Source: Ixodes scapularis
Taxonomy: Eukaryota; Arthropoda; Arachnida; Ixodida; Ixodidae
DNA: 64,000 bases
Assembly (NCBI RefSeq): GCF_016920785.2
Contig: NW_024609857.1
Location: 7,397,618 to 7,461,617 of the forward strand
Direction of reading: 5' to 3'
Below, one piece after another: positions 25,510 through 37,610 of this stretch. Both the position numbers and the translations under genes were made by a program. The notes under the pieces were generated by a model. The model saw only the letters and a list, made by a program, of their open reading frames with translations. It searched no databases and was not told the DNA's origin. Position 1 is the stretch's first letter. Each line of letters begins with the position of its first letter.

Positions 25510-26229
25510 GAAGTGTATTTTGTAAACCTTATTTCATGATATATGGCCACGAGGTGCATGCTCATTTCATATTTTTATGTGATGTAATTAATTCCTTAGT
25601 TCAATGACACGATTTCACTTTTAATACTGACACACAAAGTTGTACTAATCACGGGTATTTTAGACGACCTACCACACTTCGCGACAACATTTCATACAGT
25701 GTAAATAGATCAGCTTGAACTTTAGAATTTTACTTTAACACGAAGAAAGGACAAGGAAATACAGTATAGTTCTAAATTAGAAGCTGATCTATTTACAGGT
25801 ATGTACCAACAAGCTCAACTCTTTACTATTGTACTTAAACATTTTGATTCAGGCAAAATATATTTTACTCGTAAACAAATAGATATTGAGTCGTATGAAC
25901 ACGACGTTATGTATGTTAATGTAAATTTTCTTCTACTCTTGCGTCAAAATTAAATAACTGAACTTAATATTTTTGGTACTTAAGAACAAAAGTAAATTGC
26001 ACGGACGATCGAAGAAACTATATAGTTAATCGTTTCACAACGGAAATAGTGTATATTGCCAGAAGAACGCGGAAAATATGTTCTCAATTTAGCGGTTCAA
26101 ACCGGTTCGAACCGGTTCGAACCGGTTTGAATTGTTATTTTTGGCTCCCCGGAACTGAACCGGAACCGAACCGAAAGCCGTGAACCCGAACCGGAACCGA
26201 ACCAATAAAAATTTCGGTTCGACACCCTG

Positions 26230-26237
26230 CCGTTTAG
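26230..26237 (+). repeat. 8-bp target site duplication, right
   Basis: CCGTTTAG is the exact partner of 21186-21193. Confidence 0.9.
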
Positions 26238-26481
26238 ACCGCTACCAGAACCTATAACTGACGTAACGAGCACTTGACGAGCGATACCAGGTGCGTTCTA
26301 AGGCCCTTCCCGCATGCTTTTCAATGGGCGGAAGGCGAACAAAAAGAGTTCGAAATAAGGACTTAACGCAGAAGGCTGCATTTCTCCAGCGCCTCATAAT
26401 TTGACGAGCCTTGCACGAAAAGCATGTTTTTTTGGCCATCCCGCGTCCTGTTTTTTTTATCCGGAACATGGGTCTAAAGTA

Positions 26482-29400
26482 TCAAACTGCCGAATAATGA
26501 ACACATTATATCACGCTACGCTTGTGTAATTATTTGTCTTAGATTTATTAACCTGACCCAGTACTTAAACCATTCATTTATTGTTAGTAAATCTTCCAAT
26601 ATATTTTTTAAATGTGGAGGTAAAAAGACACGGAGATTGATGATGATACAGACGCCAACGCCGCCCTCGGAAATTTTTTGAACCTTAGAAATCAGCAGTT
26701 TGTCTGCCATCCGCCAGGTAGCGCAACAAAACACCCAAACAGTTTTTAATTGTTTTTAAAATTAGCTAAGCTCTACACCTATTAAAAAACCAAAGCAAGA
26801 TTACTGTGAAAATGTAATACATCGCAATGTATATCTATTCCAAACAATAAATGTTATTAGATGCCAATAAATCTGTTTGATGTCAAAAAAAGATTTGCGT
26901 CAAAACAGGCAAGTTTGAAGGGCTCCTGAAGCGTTATTACTTTGAAAATGAAAAAAAAAAAAAAAGCCATCGTCCACCTCTTGGGCAACCATTGTAGCTC
27001 TAAATGTTATAAAAGATTTTATCATAGTTTAATTATTTCCTCAGCGGCATTTGAAGTACCATGACTCGAAGCACAAAAAAGTGCTACGTTTGATATAAAA
27101 TATCGAAACAAAAAATTGTTACACAACATTAAATTTTTTTCTGCATATTACCAATTATAAGCACTACATCTGTAGCTAATTTCATTGTCCTAGCTCTTGT
27201 CATTAAAAACATATTTGTGCTGAAAAGTTTCAATTTTAGGGCAATATTTGGAGGGATGAAAAAAAAACAAAGTGGTGCAGATACCAAAAAAGTGTATCGT
27301 TACATTTTGCTCCGACATCATCTTAACAAAACTGCTATATTGGAACCGTGTTATCTTTAATGGATCGTTTATAAAACATGAACTAGCGGAGCAAGTGAGG
27401 GTCCGCGCCATCATATTCGCAACGCTACAAATGCGCATGAACAGTAAAAACCAACACATACATAATATCAAATGAAAGAGGATTGCATTGCCTTTCGAAT
27501 GACATCAATTCCACAAAACAGTATTTAAAAGGAGATGAGTAATGACCTGCCAAAAAGTACCTAAACTGCCACATTCAGTGGGACCGTGGCCTTACTTTAG
27601 TATGTGCCGTTTCGTTCCATTAAAAATAAGAAAGGGGGAAAAAAAGGGAAAACTGCCTTCCGGATTTTAGATATCCCTTTCAAATATCTAATGTTCAGCG
27701 TTTGCGACCAAGGAAATGGGCATTTCATTTAAAATGCTCACCATCCGACAAACCGAAAGTCGCAGCTAATTCTACGCTGAAACAACTTGCAATCCGCTTC
27801 TTTAAAATCGCAATTGTTTTTATGTAAAGGAAGGGTAATGTAGCTTGTATTGTCCAATACATTGAAGCATCATGTTGCTAACGATCGTGCCGCAGCGTAA
27901 TTGATGCCGCGGTACGACCGCTGGCAGGTCGTAGCTGTGTCAGAAATCCTATGTGCACTCCACCAAAGCGGCACCAAAGATTCATATTTTCGCGCGTGCA
28001 GCCGCGCACGCGCACACCTTCCGGATAACACGCCGGTGTCGACACCTGTCGCGATCAATACCACGCGCTTCACGCGAGCCCCTCCGGTCCCAACACTATA
28101 TACCCAAGTATTCTAGTACATCGTAGTACTGCACTGTGTCGCCATGATCTTCCCAAGGGCTGCACGTTGCACGTGCCCCGTGCATCAATGCACATTGAGC
28201 TACTTTTAAAACATGAAGGGGCTTTACGCGAATGGACCCCGAGGTTTCACGAAACAGCACCGTTCCATAAAAAGGCTCGTCACAGCCGTCATTATGGATG
28301 CTTGTGAGGTTGAAGCGTGCTTCCCTCGCACATCGAAAAGTCAAACGTGCTCCGCTGAGTTTCTTTAGGTTGGTTAACACATCTGTGTGTGTTGCATTTG
28401 CATGCAATGCGTAAACTACCCTAACGACAAAGTCACCAGGACAAGTGCTCGCCGTACACAGCGTGGCAAGGGACGCAAGCTGTAGCTTCGCGAAGGAGTT
28501 CATGAGTCACGGTTGTTGCGGTGTTTAGGTCGTTACGGTGGTTGCGGTTGCATGCGAACGCAACTCTTGCGGATGTGTGAACCAGCCTTTCCTGCCGCAC
28601 AGTTCACTGTCACTTTATGGCCGAATAGCTTTGAAAGTATAGCTTTGACTGTTGCTTTTTGGCCGTATAGCTGTGATTGCAAAGGCACACGAGTGAGTGA
28701 GCACATGACTCACAAAAGTGCCTTTTCATGCGTGAGTATCAAATGCTCTTTGTGACCAGTATCAAATGCTCTTCGTTAGATAATTTGCAATGAATAGACA
28801 AAGAATATTACACGCGAAGACGCCCGTGGGAGCCTGTGCACATCCCGAATAATTCTGCGTGTTGTTAAATGCTGATTTTGTAAAGAACAATTTATACGTT
28901 TATTTTTTTTTTTTTTTGCAAGGGATCAACGTAAAATTTCGTCAGCGGCCCTACTGTTTAGTAGAAAATAAAAGTTTCGATTACTAAGCGAGTAATGCTT
29001 TAATTTTGTGTGGGAAAACGCTCTTACGTCCCTGTTTGACGGGCATTTGAAAGACACTCAGACTGAAGGCCTTACCAGAACCAGCGAATCAGCTCGATTC
29101 CACGCGTCTCTTTTGCTTGCACTGACTTACCTATTTTATAAAGGCTTTTGGTATGAAAATCTTCGAGTGCCCGCGAAACAGGGGTATCAAAATTTACTGT
29201 AGCAGAAGCTAAAGAAAGTGAATCCCGGCCCTCTTTTCATCGTCCGTGCGCAGTGCAAGCATTGCTCACGGCAGTGTGCTCGTGTTCCTAACCTCGGCTT
29301 TGGTCGCGCAAACTAGTCCACTTTTGAGGCCCTTCTGAGACATTCAACTTCGCGAGAATTTCGGAGCAGCACGTCTCTGGGTTACGTTTCTACGGATTTC

Positions 29401-31477
29401 CAGCACGGTTCTTTTAACTCGGAGAAAAACAACAACATAAAAACGCGCAAGCAAATAACAGCTTTTGCCCGAAAAAGTCTAAAGGGTGGCATGCCACAAT
29501 TTGATCGCCGGAACTTGGAACGGATACCGAATGTGTGAGCAGCCTCCGATTTCTGCTCTCAACCTCGCAAATACAAGACGTCTGGCTGCAGGGCACAAGG
29601 TAAAAAAAAACATACACGAACGCGGAGAAGCTAAGAGAGCTAAGACAGAAAAATAAAAGGACGAGGTTCGTTTGCCCTTCGATTAGAGGAATGAAAGCGT
29701 TTCTCGGCTTGATCCGTCGTCGGGAGATCTTCTAATCTGGTAAGTCCGAAGGGGCTGCTCTGTCGGCGCAAGTTAAAAAAGAAAGTGAGAAGAAACGAAA
29801 AACAAGCTTCATCTGTACACACTCAAGGCTGGAGATTTTCGGAGCCCCGAGACAAATGTTAGGCCACTTAGCGAAATGAATGTTCTCCCTTCTTGGCGGC
29901 TGTCGCGATCAAGCAGCGGTCGTCGTCGCGCCGCAGCGTCGCCCTGAGAGGACGAGTGTCGAGATCGTTAAGCGAAGTCGTTCGTTAGCGTCGAGATACA
30001 AAGAAGAGAACGGATTTCCACAAAGATAAAGTAGCAGCCTCTCATGTCCCATGGGAAACCTGCAGATTGTTCCAGTTGGGCCGCGTTGCGGTTGAACGCT
30101 CTCCAGAAATGCAGATTTTGTGGGTTCGGAATTTGGTCCTTTCTCCTTGAGATATCTCCAAAGTTCCAAAAGATTGAATTGGTTCTTTTTTGCGTGAATT
30201 TGAATTGGTACGGAATGTACGCGAGCATGGTAATAGAAGCGATAGAACAACTGCAACACTAACTTACAAACACAATATCAATGGAAGTTAAAGAAGCAGA
30301 ACAAAGCAGGCATAACGCGTGGCAGTATTTTATTTGTTCTTATGGAGAAGTTTCAACAATCACCGGCAATACCGGACGTATATGGAAGATGTGAAATCGA
30401 CGCGAAAATTGTTTTATATAATATCTGTGCAGAAACTTTGTAGCCTATAAAACTACCAAACGTTCCTTCCGATTTGCCAGACCAGATTCGAAAAATTCAA
30501 TATTTCTATCTTAATGTGACACCTGAGACAGTGGTGCGGAAAAATAAAGAAGTTTTCGTGTCTTAGGTGTTACATTATGATTAATCACCACCAGCGGTCC
30601 TGCACACTCACCGTTTTTTTTCTTTGTTACAGGGTTTTTTACTTTGTGTGTGCCAAATAGGGTGCGAGAAGCGATAAATTGTTGAGGCTACCAGTGTGTT
30701 TGTATTCTCGACATAGATTCGCTCGTCAAGCGAAAATCTTCGAACAAAACGAGTGATGCAGCTTTCGGAGCGATACATTGCATGGCTCGATAAATTTGGG
30801 AATAGTCTTCTTATATTCGGGAGTTTTAGTGGCTCGTTCTCATACTTCCGGTAACGACGCCTTTACACATGTGATGCACGTGCAATGGCGTCGGTGGAAC
30901 ATCGGATATCGTTATTGGAGTCATGGGAACGATTAACTAAAACTTTCTATTATTCTCGTACGATACAAATACACGTTTATTTTTTTATACGTTTGTGTGT
31001 GTTTATTAAGGTTCCTGTTTTTTCCCAACTAGTTTATTTGTACTAGCATGAGCCTGTCGCCGTGTGACATTTGCGTGCTTCTGTGTTATCTGCAAAACGA
31101 CTTCGCCGCTGGAACATCGCCAACAAGGATAGAAGAACGTGCGCGTGCACGTATGCCTATCGTTACACTTCGCCTGTCTGCATAGCGCCTGCGTGCCGCT
31201 CTAAAGCAGCAGTCACAGTGCCCAATCATCATAAAAACCAAAGGAAAAAAAAAACAACTACAGACACTATGATTTAAGCTTGACTTAGGAATGCTTGCTT
31301 CAAACATGTCTTCTGGCAGTTTTTGTACCACCGATGTGACAGGACCGCAATACAAGAGTAAAAACACCCCAGACAGTGATTTCAGACTGCCTTTTGTACG
31401 ATATAAATGAGCGGAGCGACTTCACCTTAACGGTTTGAAAGTCTTCCTTTAGCTTACATTTCTAGAAGCTCCTTATA
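26482..31477. other. 5-kb stretch with no recognised gene
   Basis: Open frames are short. The longest, 28096-28503 on the minus strand, overlaps repeats at both ends and shows no domain. The dispersed block at 28083-28131 is the inverted partner of 13782-13829. At 28500-28596 a sequence ending TGTGTGAACCAGCC resembles one end of a MITE whose other-type end (TGGTTCACACATTTGC) lies at 33063. Homopolymers: A near 26951, T near 28903. Confidence 0.4.
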
Positions 31478-31659
31478 CCCGTGCCACACGGGCAACTCGA
31501 ATGCCATTTTTACAACGAATGACATTTGAGCGGACGGCCAATCAGCACGCGACACTCCGGGCGTTGCGCATTCCACGCGCGACAGATTGCAAGGTGATTG
31601 GCCGATCACACAAATGTCATTCGTTGAAAATGACATTCGAGTTGCCCGTGTGGCACGGG
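31478..31659. mobile_element. MITE, CCCGTGCCACACGGG ends, TA duplication
   Basis: A near-perfect palindrome: CCCGTGCCACACGGGCAA at the left is mirrored by TTGCCCGTGTGGCACGGG at the right, with matching ACGAATGACATT blocks inside. TA flanks both ends (31476-31477, 31660-31661), as in Tc1/mariner-type insertions. Confidence 0.8.
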
Positions 31660-31661
31660 TA

Positions 31662-31971
31662 CACTCTAAGAGATGCCCGGACGTCTACTTACCCGCAAAA
31701 CGCTCAAAGAGCCAATCATTGCGTATAAGGAAATCAGCTCAGCGAATGATGTGACGGAACATCTGTTTAGACCTCAAAATTAAGTCTGCGCTGTGGCATT
31801 ACGCAATGCAAGCATCCAGCTTTGCATTGTGCAATGCCTCAGCGTAGACTTCAATTTTAGGTCCGAACGGATGTTCTGCCTCATCATTCGCTGAGCTGAT
31901 TTCCTTATACGCAATGATTGGCTCTTTGAGTGTTTTGCGGGTAAGTAGACGCGAAGGCATCTCTTAGAGTG
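31662..31971. mobile_element. Foldback MITE, CACTCTAAGAGATGCC ends
   Basis: CACTCTAAGAGATGCC is mirrored by GGCATCTCTTAGAGTG. The arms, each about 140 bp, pair almost throughout (GTCTACTTACCCGC against GCGGGTAAGTAGAC; GCCAATCATTGCGTATAAGG against its complement). It abuts the previous MITE, sharing the TA at 31660-31661. It is related to 53412-53720. Confidence 0.8.
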
Positions 31972-33552
31972 TTTAAGTGTGGTGTTCACGTGGGCAGTTC
32001 TCAGTGTTTTGTGAAAAAGCGTACGGTTCTTGGACTGCATGGCGGCGCATACCCGGCAGAATCAAATGACTGTATTTCATTTGTGCGCGGAGATGCCTCT
32101 CAACAAGGATAATGTTTTAAGGTACGGAACGAGGTTAGAAAAACTTCCCTCGCGTTTCGATGATAACGGCTGTCTTCAGATCATTGTAACGATATGCCCC
32201 ATTGATTTGGAAACTTTATTTTTGTAATGCCTCCCTTTTTCGTCGCCGCTCGGATACTTCCATCTTCTGCAGGCTGCCATGTGATTTGGATTCGAGGCGC
32301 GCGAAACATGGGATTGATTTTTTTGTTTGTTTCGTTTTAAGAGAACTATGTATGTACACTAGTTTGCGATAGAAGAATGCATTGCATTCAAACATTGTAT
32401 TTTACTTTAATTTTTTTTACGATTTGTACAGGAAGGGAGAGGGGGTCAACGTGATGAGAGGTGTTGCCGTCAAACGCATCGATCATACCTCCCCAGTTTT
32501 CAGGGACCGAACCGGGAACGTTGGAGGAACGGTCATTGCCACGGCGTCACTCGTCGATCACAATTTCCTCTTTCGGGAAGTCGGAAAGTCTCGAAACGAG
32601 CAGTGGCGACATGAATAATGCTTCTGTGATTTCGGGGGAGGACTCCGCGGCTCCGCTTGGAAGGGATCCGTTGGTTTTGTCGAGCGGGGAAAAGTCGATC
32701 GCTTCGTTCCTTCCGATTTGCTTGTCCGAGCGAGAATGCGATGGTTGGAGAACAGAGAAACCCGACCTAAGCATATTCCTTTTATACTCTCAAGGTTACA
32801 TCCAGCTAGTTGTCAAAAATGGAGCACAATAGACAAGAAATGGAAGGAGATTAATGATGGCTTCGCACAAGCTGGCTGTCGCACATATTTTGTAGCACAA
32901 GGATGTCGTTCTTTTTTTTTTTCTTTTTCAGCAAGAAACGGTAGCAGTTGTAACAACTGTCGCAGTCTTTGACCAGCCAGAAATTCGGAGCAGGTTTGTG
33001 ACTTGATTTGGTGGATGAGGTGATACCATCTGCATCAGGTTACGGCGCTACAACTCTTGAGTCTGGTTCACACATTTGCATTTGAGTGCAATCGAGTGTG
33101 ATGCAACCGCTTGCGACCACTCACAAAAAAAAAAAAAAAAAAAAAAACTGGCAGTGCGGTTCCTGGATCGCGTCTCCGACTGGTGTGTTTGGCGTCCCAT
33201 TCCTCCCATACATCAAAAGCAGCCCCGAAGTGGCAACAAATGACGTCACAGAAGCCGGAGTGTCACGCTGCGGGCGTTGCGATCCTGGCGGTTGGTTATA
33301 GAAGTTCCGAGAAAAAGCAAGAGCAAACGCGAATATCGCTGTCATCGCGGCGTCCCAACTCCTGGTCGCCGAAGTTTCCGCGGACTGTCAAGCTGGAGAG
33401 CGACCTGCGGCAGAACAGGCGTCTGTCACTTTCACCACCGCTGCTGGGACACCGCGATCGGCGACAGCATGACACGGGCAGCTAGCTTTAGGTCTACTAA
33501 TCATCTCAAGCGAAACTCGGCGTTCTGATGTCCTTACCTCATGCTCTCGTCT
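31972..33552. other. Stretch without a recognised gene; one two-strand open region
   Basis: At 32461-32832 a 123-codon plus-strand frame overlaps a 75-codon minus-strand frame (32547-32774). Neither shows a domain I know; on the minus strand TATAAAAG lies just above the ATG. A(23) at 33124-33146 is a homopolymer. TGGTTCACACATTTGC at 33063 resembles a MITE end. Confidence 0.3.
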
Positions 33553-33767
33553 TAAGGCCGGTTCAGACACTTGCGTTTGACTGCGTTTGACTGCGTTGCG
33601 TCGAGAACCGAAAGCGAGTCACCGGCACATCTGTGCTTCGTGTGAAGCGTGGAATCCAATTCAAGGAATCATCTTGGCACGCGATAGAAGCAGCAGGGAT
33701 GTCCTGGTTTCTCGCAGCCGCAACGCAGTCAAACGCAGTCAAGCGCAACTGTCTGAACCAGGCTTTA
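33553..33767. mobile_element. MITE, GGTTCAGACA ends
   Basis: TAAGGCCGGTTCAGACACTT at the left is mirrored by TGTCTGAACCAGGCTTTA. Adjacent GACTGCGTTTGACTGCGTT pairs with AACGCAGTCAAACGCAGTC. About 215 bp, no coding capacity. Confidence 0.75.
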
Positions 33768-35348
33768 TTCTCTTCTTCAGTTTCTGCCAGCATAGGTTTC
33801 GAGGCGCTCGGTCGTAAGCTGTCGCGAGTGCATGAACCAGCCGTAACTGGTGGGAGAGGAGCGTAGAAGACTCGGGAGTTTCGTTTTGGATTTTTCCTAA
33901 ACGTTCCGATGCTGCATTTGTGCGAATGTACGTTGCAACCACCGTTCCCGTGAAACCGTGGCACGTCGTTGCTGATAAACGATATTGGAAAATAAAGTTA
34001 CTAGGCGTGAGAAACGAAGGAGCTTCTATCTTGGGCGGAACTACATGTCTCTCTATAGATCCGAAATTGCCAATAGAATGGTGTCGCATGCTATATCGCC
34101 TGTGTATCCCTTCACCAATACGCGAGGTCTTTTTGAAGCCCTGAAAGTAATATATCACAGTCAAAGTAAAATCCTTGCGCTACACAATTCGGGTCCTCTA
34201 ACACATGCAAAAACATGCAAAAACGATACGCGAAAAAAGAAACATATAGGCAGCTGTGGCTGACGTAAGGACCGTTAGTTAGGAGGAGTCGTGGTGGTCC
34301 GAGAACGCGCATTCTCTTCTCAAGACCGTCGGACCAAACTGGGGACGTCAAAAAGCTTCGCTTTCAAGCTTGACAAATGAAGAACAACTTTGCCGCTTTT
34401 GCTACCGAATTGTGCAAGGTGTGTGTGGAAGTGGGTGGAGAAGGATTCACGTTTATCATGTCACGTGCACACGCACGCACACGCAAAAACACGTCAACAC
34501 AATACATACCATCTCAGTAACGAGAAGGGGTTCGTAGTGTGTGCAAGTGACGTCGGCCCGAATAAAAATGTTGCTCGTGACTAATTCTTGCGGCGGAGAT
34601 GCATAGGGGTGACTGACCGCAAGGCTGTAGATCATGTCTTTCGCGTGATTTGGAATATTATTTTTGTTCTGTTCCTACAACAGCGTGGCTTATAACGGCA
34701 CCTGTCTGCATGGGCCAGACATCTACTATGGGCGAGCTGCTCTGTTTTGTTATTAACACGAAGAAGAGAGAGTAAACCGTGATCGGTGTGTCTTGTTCCG
34801 TGACCGTGGTCGTGGTGTACCGTAATAGCAGACTAAAACCGCTTTCGCACCGCTCATACACCAGACAAAATACAGTATGCAGACGGTGCCTGAGGCCCTC
34901 TTTGGACGAATCTCCTGACACACTGGTCAATCAAAAACTGTACAGAGATGTTCGAAGCACACATCAGCAAACATGCTTTCGAACATGTTTGAGACGAGTA
35001 CGCAGGTAATTCCGTCATCATGCTTGCAGCGTAAGCTGCGTCTTTCCTACAGTGTGTAAGCAGCTGCGGCTTAAGAGAGGCAGCCCGGCGAGGCGTCTGC
35101 TAGGAACACATGTTCCACGGTTTGTTGTTTGCGGGGAGTTCGTTGTCGTTCATCCTGAGTGACCCTCATGCGGTCAAATCTACGAGCCGGTGATGAAGAA
35201 ATTCATAGAAAGGCCTCGAATTGTTGTGAGGTTCCAGGAATTCTATAGTCACAGACTGCGTACCTCTTCATATACTTCTCCGTGCACGAATTATGCGCGA
35301 AGCCAATCACTGCGGTCCACATGAGGCAGCACAACAAATAGTGTAATT

Positions 35349-35349
<1 letters not shown>
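33768..35349. other. Gene-free stretch
   Basis: No domain, RNA or terminal repeat is recognised. Confidence 0.4.
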
Positions 35350-35417
<68 letters not shown>

Positions 35418-35435
35418 GCACGCACACGCACACGC

Positions 35436-35468
<33 letters not shown>
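35350..35468. repeat. (CA)n microsatellite, about 120 bp
   Basis: A long CA run with a short CACG-interrupted part near 35413-35442. It creates meaningless His-Thr and Val-Cys open frames. Confidence 0.95.
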
Positions 35469-35469
<1 letters not shown>

Positions 35470-36020
35470 CTTTTTGTATTAGAAATAAAATTATCTAAAG
35501 CACCGAGCTTTTTTCGGTCTCGTCATTTCCTGTGTTCCCTCCGTTTATTGTAATGATTAGCTCATCATGTGCTCTGCGAGGGAGTGTAGGCGTGTAGGTC
35601 ATTTAGGGTGTAAAGTGCGCCAGGTACTTGAGTTTTGCCATTATTGTTACAAGCTACGAGCTGACCATAATTAATCAGTGATGCCCTCATTCTGTGTTTC
35701 CTTCATGAACAGGCTGCGAATATAGAATGTTGCTAAAATATCAAATCTAGTTTGCTGAAAAAAATATTCAGCTTAAATGTTTTTTTTTTTATGATGGCTC
35801 TTCATCATTTGATTTTGTTTTGTCGAAATGGACCGATGGAGATACGGCTGACATAAAAAAAAAGAAGAAAAGAAACAAAGACACCCAAAACAGAGGAAAC
35901 TTTATTGGATAGTCTTCAGAACGAGATCAGATGATCACTCCGCCGTGGATACGTGCAGTGTGCCTAATTTTTGACCCCCACTTTTCCTTCGTTTGTTATT
36001 CTAATTCCGGTCCAAATTTT
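35469..36020. other. Gene-free stretch
   Basis: AT-rich, with no recognised feature. Confidence 0.4.
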
Positions 36021-36153
36021 CCGTACAGAAATGCCATATATGACCATATCAAGAATCGGGCAAATAAGGCAATATATTGCCATATATCTAATATGAGTAT
36101 TTACGACCTTACTTTCCCAGTTCTTCATAGGACCATATGGCGTTTCTGTACGG
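36021..36153. mobile_element. Short MITE with 19-bp inverted ends
   Basis: CCGTACAGAAATGCCATAT at the left faces ATATGGCGTTTCTGTACGG at the right (one mismatch), and GACCATAT motifs pair inside. 133 bp, no coding capacity. Confidence 0.7.
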
Positions 36154-36654
36154 GTTTGACGGGACTGAAGATATTTCCCCGTGCTTTGTTTTCAAGGGGG
36201 GTCCCTCGGGCGTTTATGTTTATGCGGTTCTTTTATTCCCGAACTTTTTATTGCGTTTTCTTTTTCTTTCAACTTTTTTTTTTGTTACACTGGATTTGTG
36301 TTTGCTAGCTTTGGGAGAAATAGAAAACAAGTTCTTTATAGTGGATATTATGCTTTTGATAAACTTTGGAGTTTGTGCCAGGCAGTGGTCGTTGTGTACG
36401 CTCAGAGACGGTGGTGTTTTGACAAGGGCGCAAATATAAACATTCCTTTGTTTTCAGTCAAAATAAGAGACACCCGAGAAAATGCCTGCGGCTATGAGAC
36501 ACTTTCGTATTTTCGATCTAGTATATGCGCCCGCGTGAGTCTGCTGCTTTATTGAAATTCACTTTAATGAGGCGTTTCTGCAGAAAAATGGCAGACGAAA
36601 CCGTCAGAAACTTGAACCAGTATAAGCACGAAACGCCAGGAGGACATCTTTAGT
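36154..36654. other. Gene-free stretch
   Basis: Phenylalanine-rich open frames here reflect T-rich composition; no gene is recognised. Confidence 0.4.
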
Positions 36655-37195
36655 CAGACATGTACCCGTTATTGAAATTAATTAACGAAATACCGTTACT
36701 CATTACTCACTCAAAGAAGTACCTAAGCACGTCACTCGTTACTGCGTTACAAAAATCACGCGTTACATCAGATTGAGAGTAACGCGTTATTATTATTATT
36801 ATTTTGTGACTCGGATTACTCGGAAAGGGTCGTTTTTATGAAGCAGTATATAGCCGCTCCAATATTTGCCGTCCTCAGTAATTTCTTTCGTTTTTAACGC
36901 GTTCATTCGGGGATGACTGTGACTATACTGTCATGTATGGAGCACATTTTTGTATGATATATCTCAAGTTTTCTCGGCTGACAAACTACATACGCGAATG
37001 GGATGAGGAGAGTGTTGGGTGTTGTACACGTTCCAACTTCAGGAGTAACTAAACACAGTTACTCGCTACTTCACTAAACACTAACGAAAATGCGCTACTC
37101 GTCCATTCTTTTAAAAAAAGTTACTAGGTCGTTACGTTGTTACAAAAAAAAGTAACTAGGGACAAGTAACACGTTAATGCGTTAGTGCAAGTCTG
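36655..37195. mobile_element. hAT-type MITE, CAGACATGTAC ends
   Basis: CAGACATGTACCCGTTA at the left and GTTAGTGCAAGTCTG at the right form an imperfect inverted pair. They are flanked by 8-bp TCTTTAGT and CCTTTAGC (six of eight identical), as expected of an aged hAT duplication. The interior is full of GTTACT/AGTAAC motifs. A TTA microsatellite lies at about 36785-36804. A related right end occurs at about 40390-40404. Confidence 0.65.
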
Positions 37196-37610
37196 CCTTT
37201 AGCCCCCGACGGCCCACGACTAACCATCAGATCAAATCATTTTACTTGCATCTGCATAAACAGATGCCGGAACTGCGGACAAAAGAAAGTTAACGTTTGT
37301 TGGCTCGACGAGGTCCGAACCCCGAGTGAGGCAGCAGAGGCTGACAGAGACGCACAAATAATCATCGAGGTAACATATACGTCACGAACTGAAGTTGTCG
37401 CGTGCCCTATTCTGATTTCGCCCTTGGCTATTTTACTCTAATAAGATCACACACACACACACACAAAAGGAAGAAAACATGATCGCCAGAAAAGCAGAGA
37501 AGCTATGCAGGTTTTTATTTAATTGTTATCGCCCAAAAATTTACAGTACGTGTCTGACGACTGGAACATTAAAATTACACAGCTACAGATTGAGAGAGAG
37601 GAGGAGAGGG
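37196..37610. other. Gene-free stretch
   Basis: Only a short CA run (about 37448-37466) is notable. Confidence 0.4.

Larger units (their letters stand above)
21194..26229. mobile_element. hAT-superfamily DNA transposon, non-autonomous, 5.0 kb
   Basis: The termini are a perfect 15-bp inverted repeat, CAGGGTGTCGAACCG, flanked by an exact 8-bp target duplication CCGTTTAG. Both features are hallmarks of hAT elements. For about 150 bp inside each end there are dense repeats of GAACCGAACCG-type (left) and GGTTCGGTTCCGG-type (right) motifs, arranged as inverted subterminal repeats. The 5-kb interior has no open frame that reads as a hAT transposase, so the copy needs a transposase made elsewhere. 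The interior holds a CACGTGAC/TGACGT cluster, a G-run, a SINE-like segment and a TA microsatellite. The exact duplication means the insertion is fairly recent. Confidence 0.9.
20396..26481. mobile_element. Foldback-type element with about 200-bp inverted arms, interrupted by a hAT element
   Basis: The left arm at 20396-20597 is repeated inverted at 26280-26481. Both start TACTTTAGACCCATGTT and contain CATGCTTTTCGTGCAAGG, TGAGGCGCTGGAGAAATG and CGCACCTGGTATCGCT. They match closely except for about 35 bp near 20415-20450. Without the inserted hAT the element is about 1.04 kb. It carries no transposase. Just outside the arms a similar 18-bp sequence beginning CGAATAATG stands in direct orientation at 20377 and about 26491, a possible long target duplication or chance. 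Confidence 0.75.

Noticed and set aside
28096..28503. 135-codon minus-strand frame with a signal-peptide-like start
   Set aside because: Its 5' part overlaps MITE-end-like sequence and its 3' part overlaps a dispersed repeat; no domain or splice support.
35203..35553. Open frames of Val-Cys or Thr-His repeats
   Set aside because: They are translations of the CA microsatellite and carry no gene.
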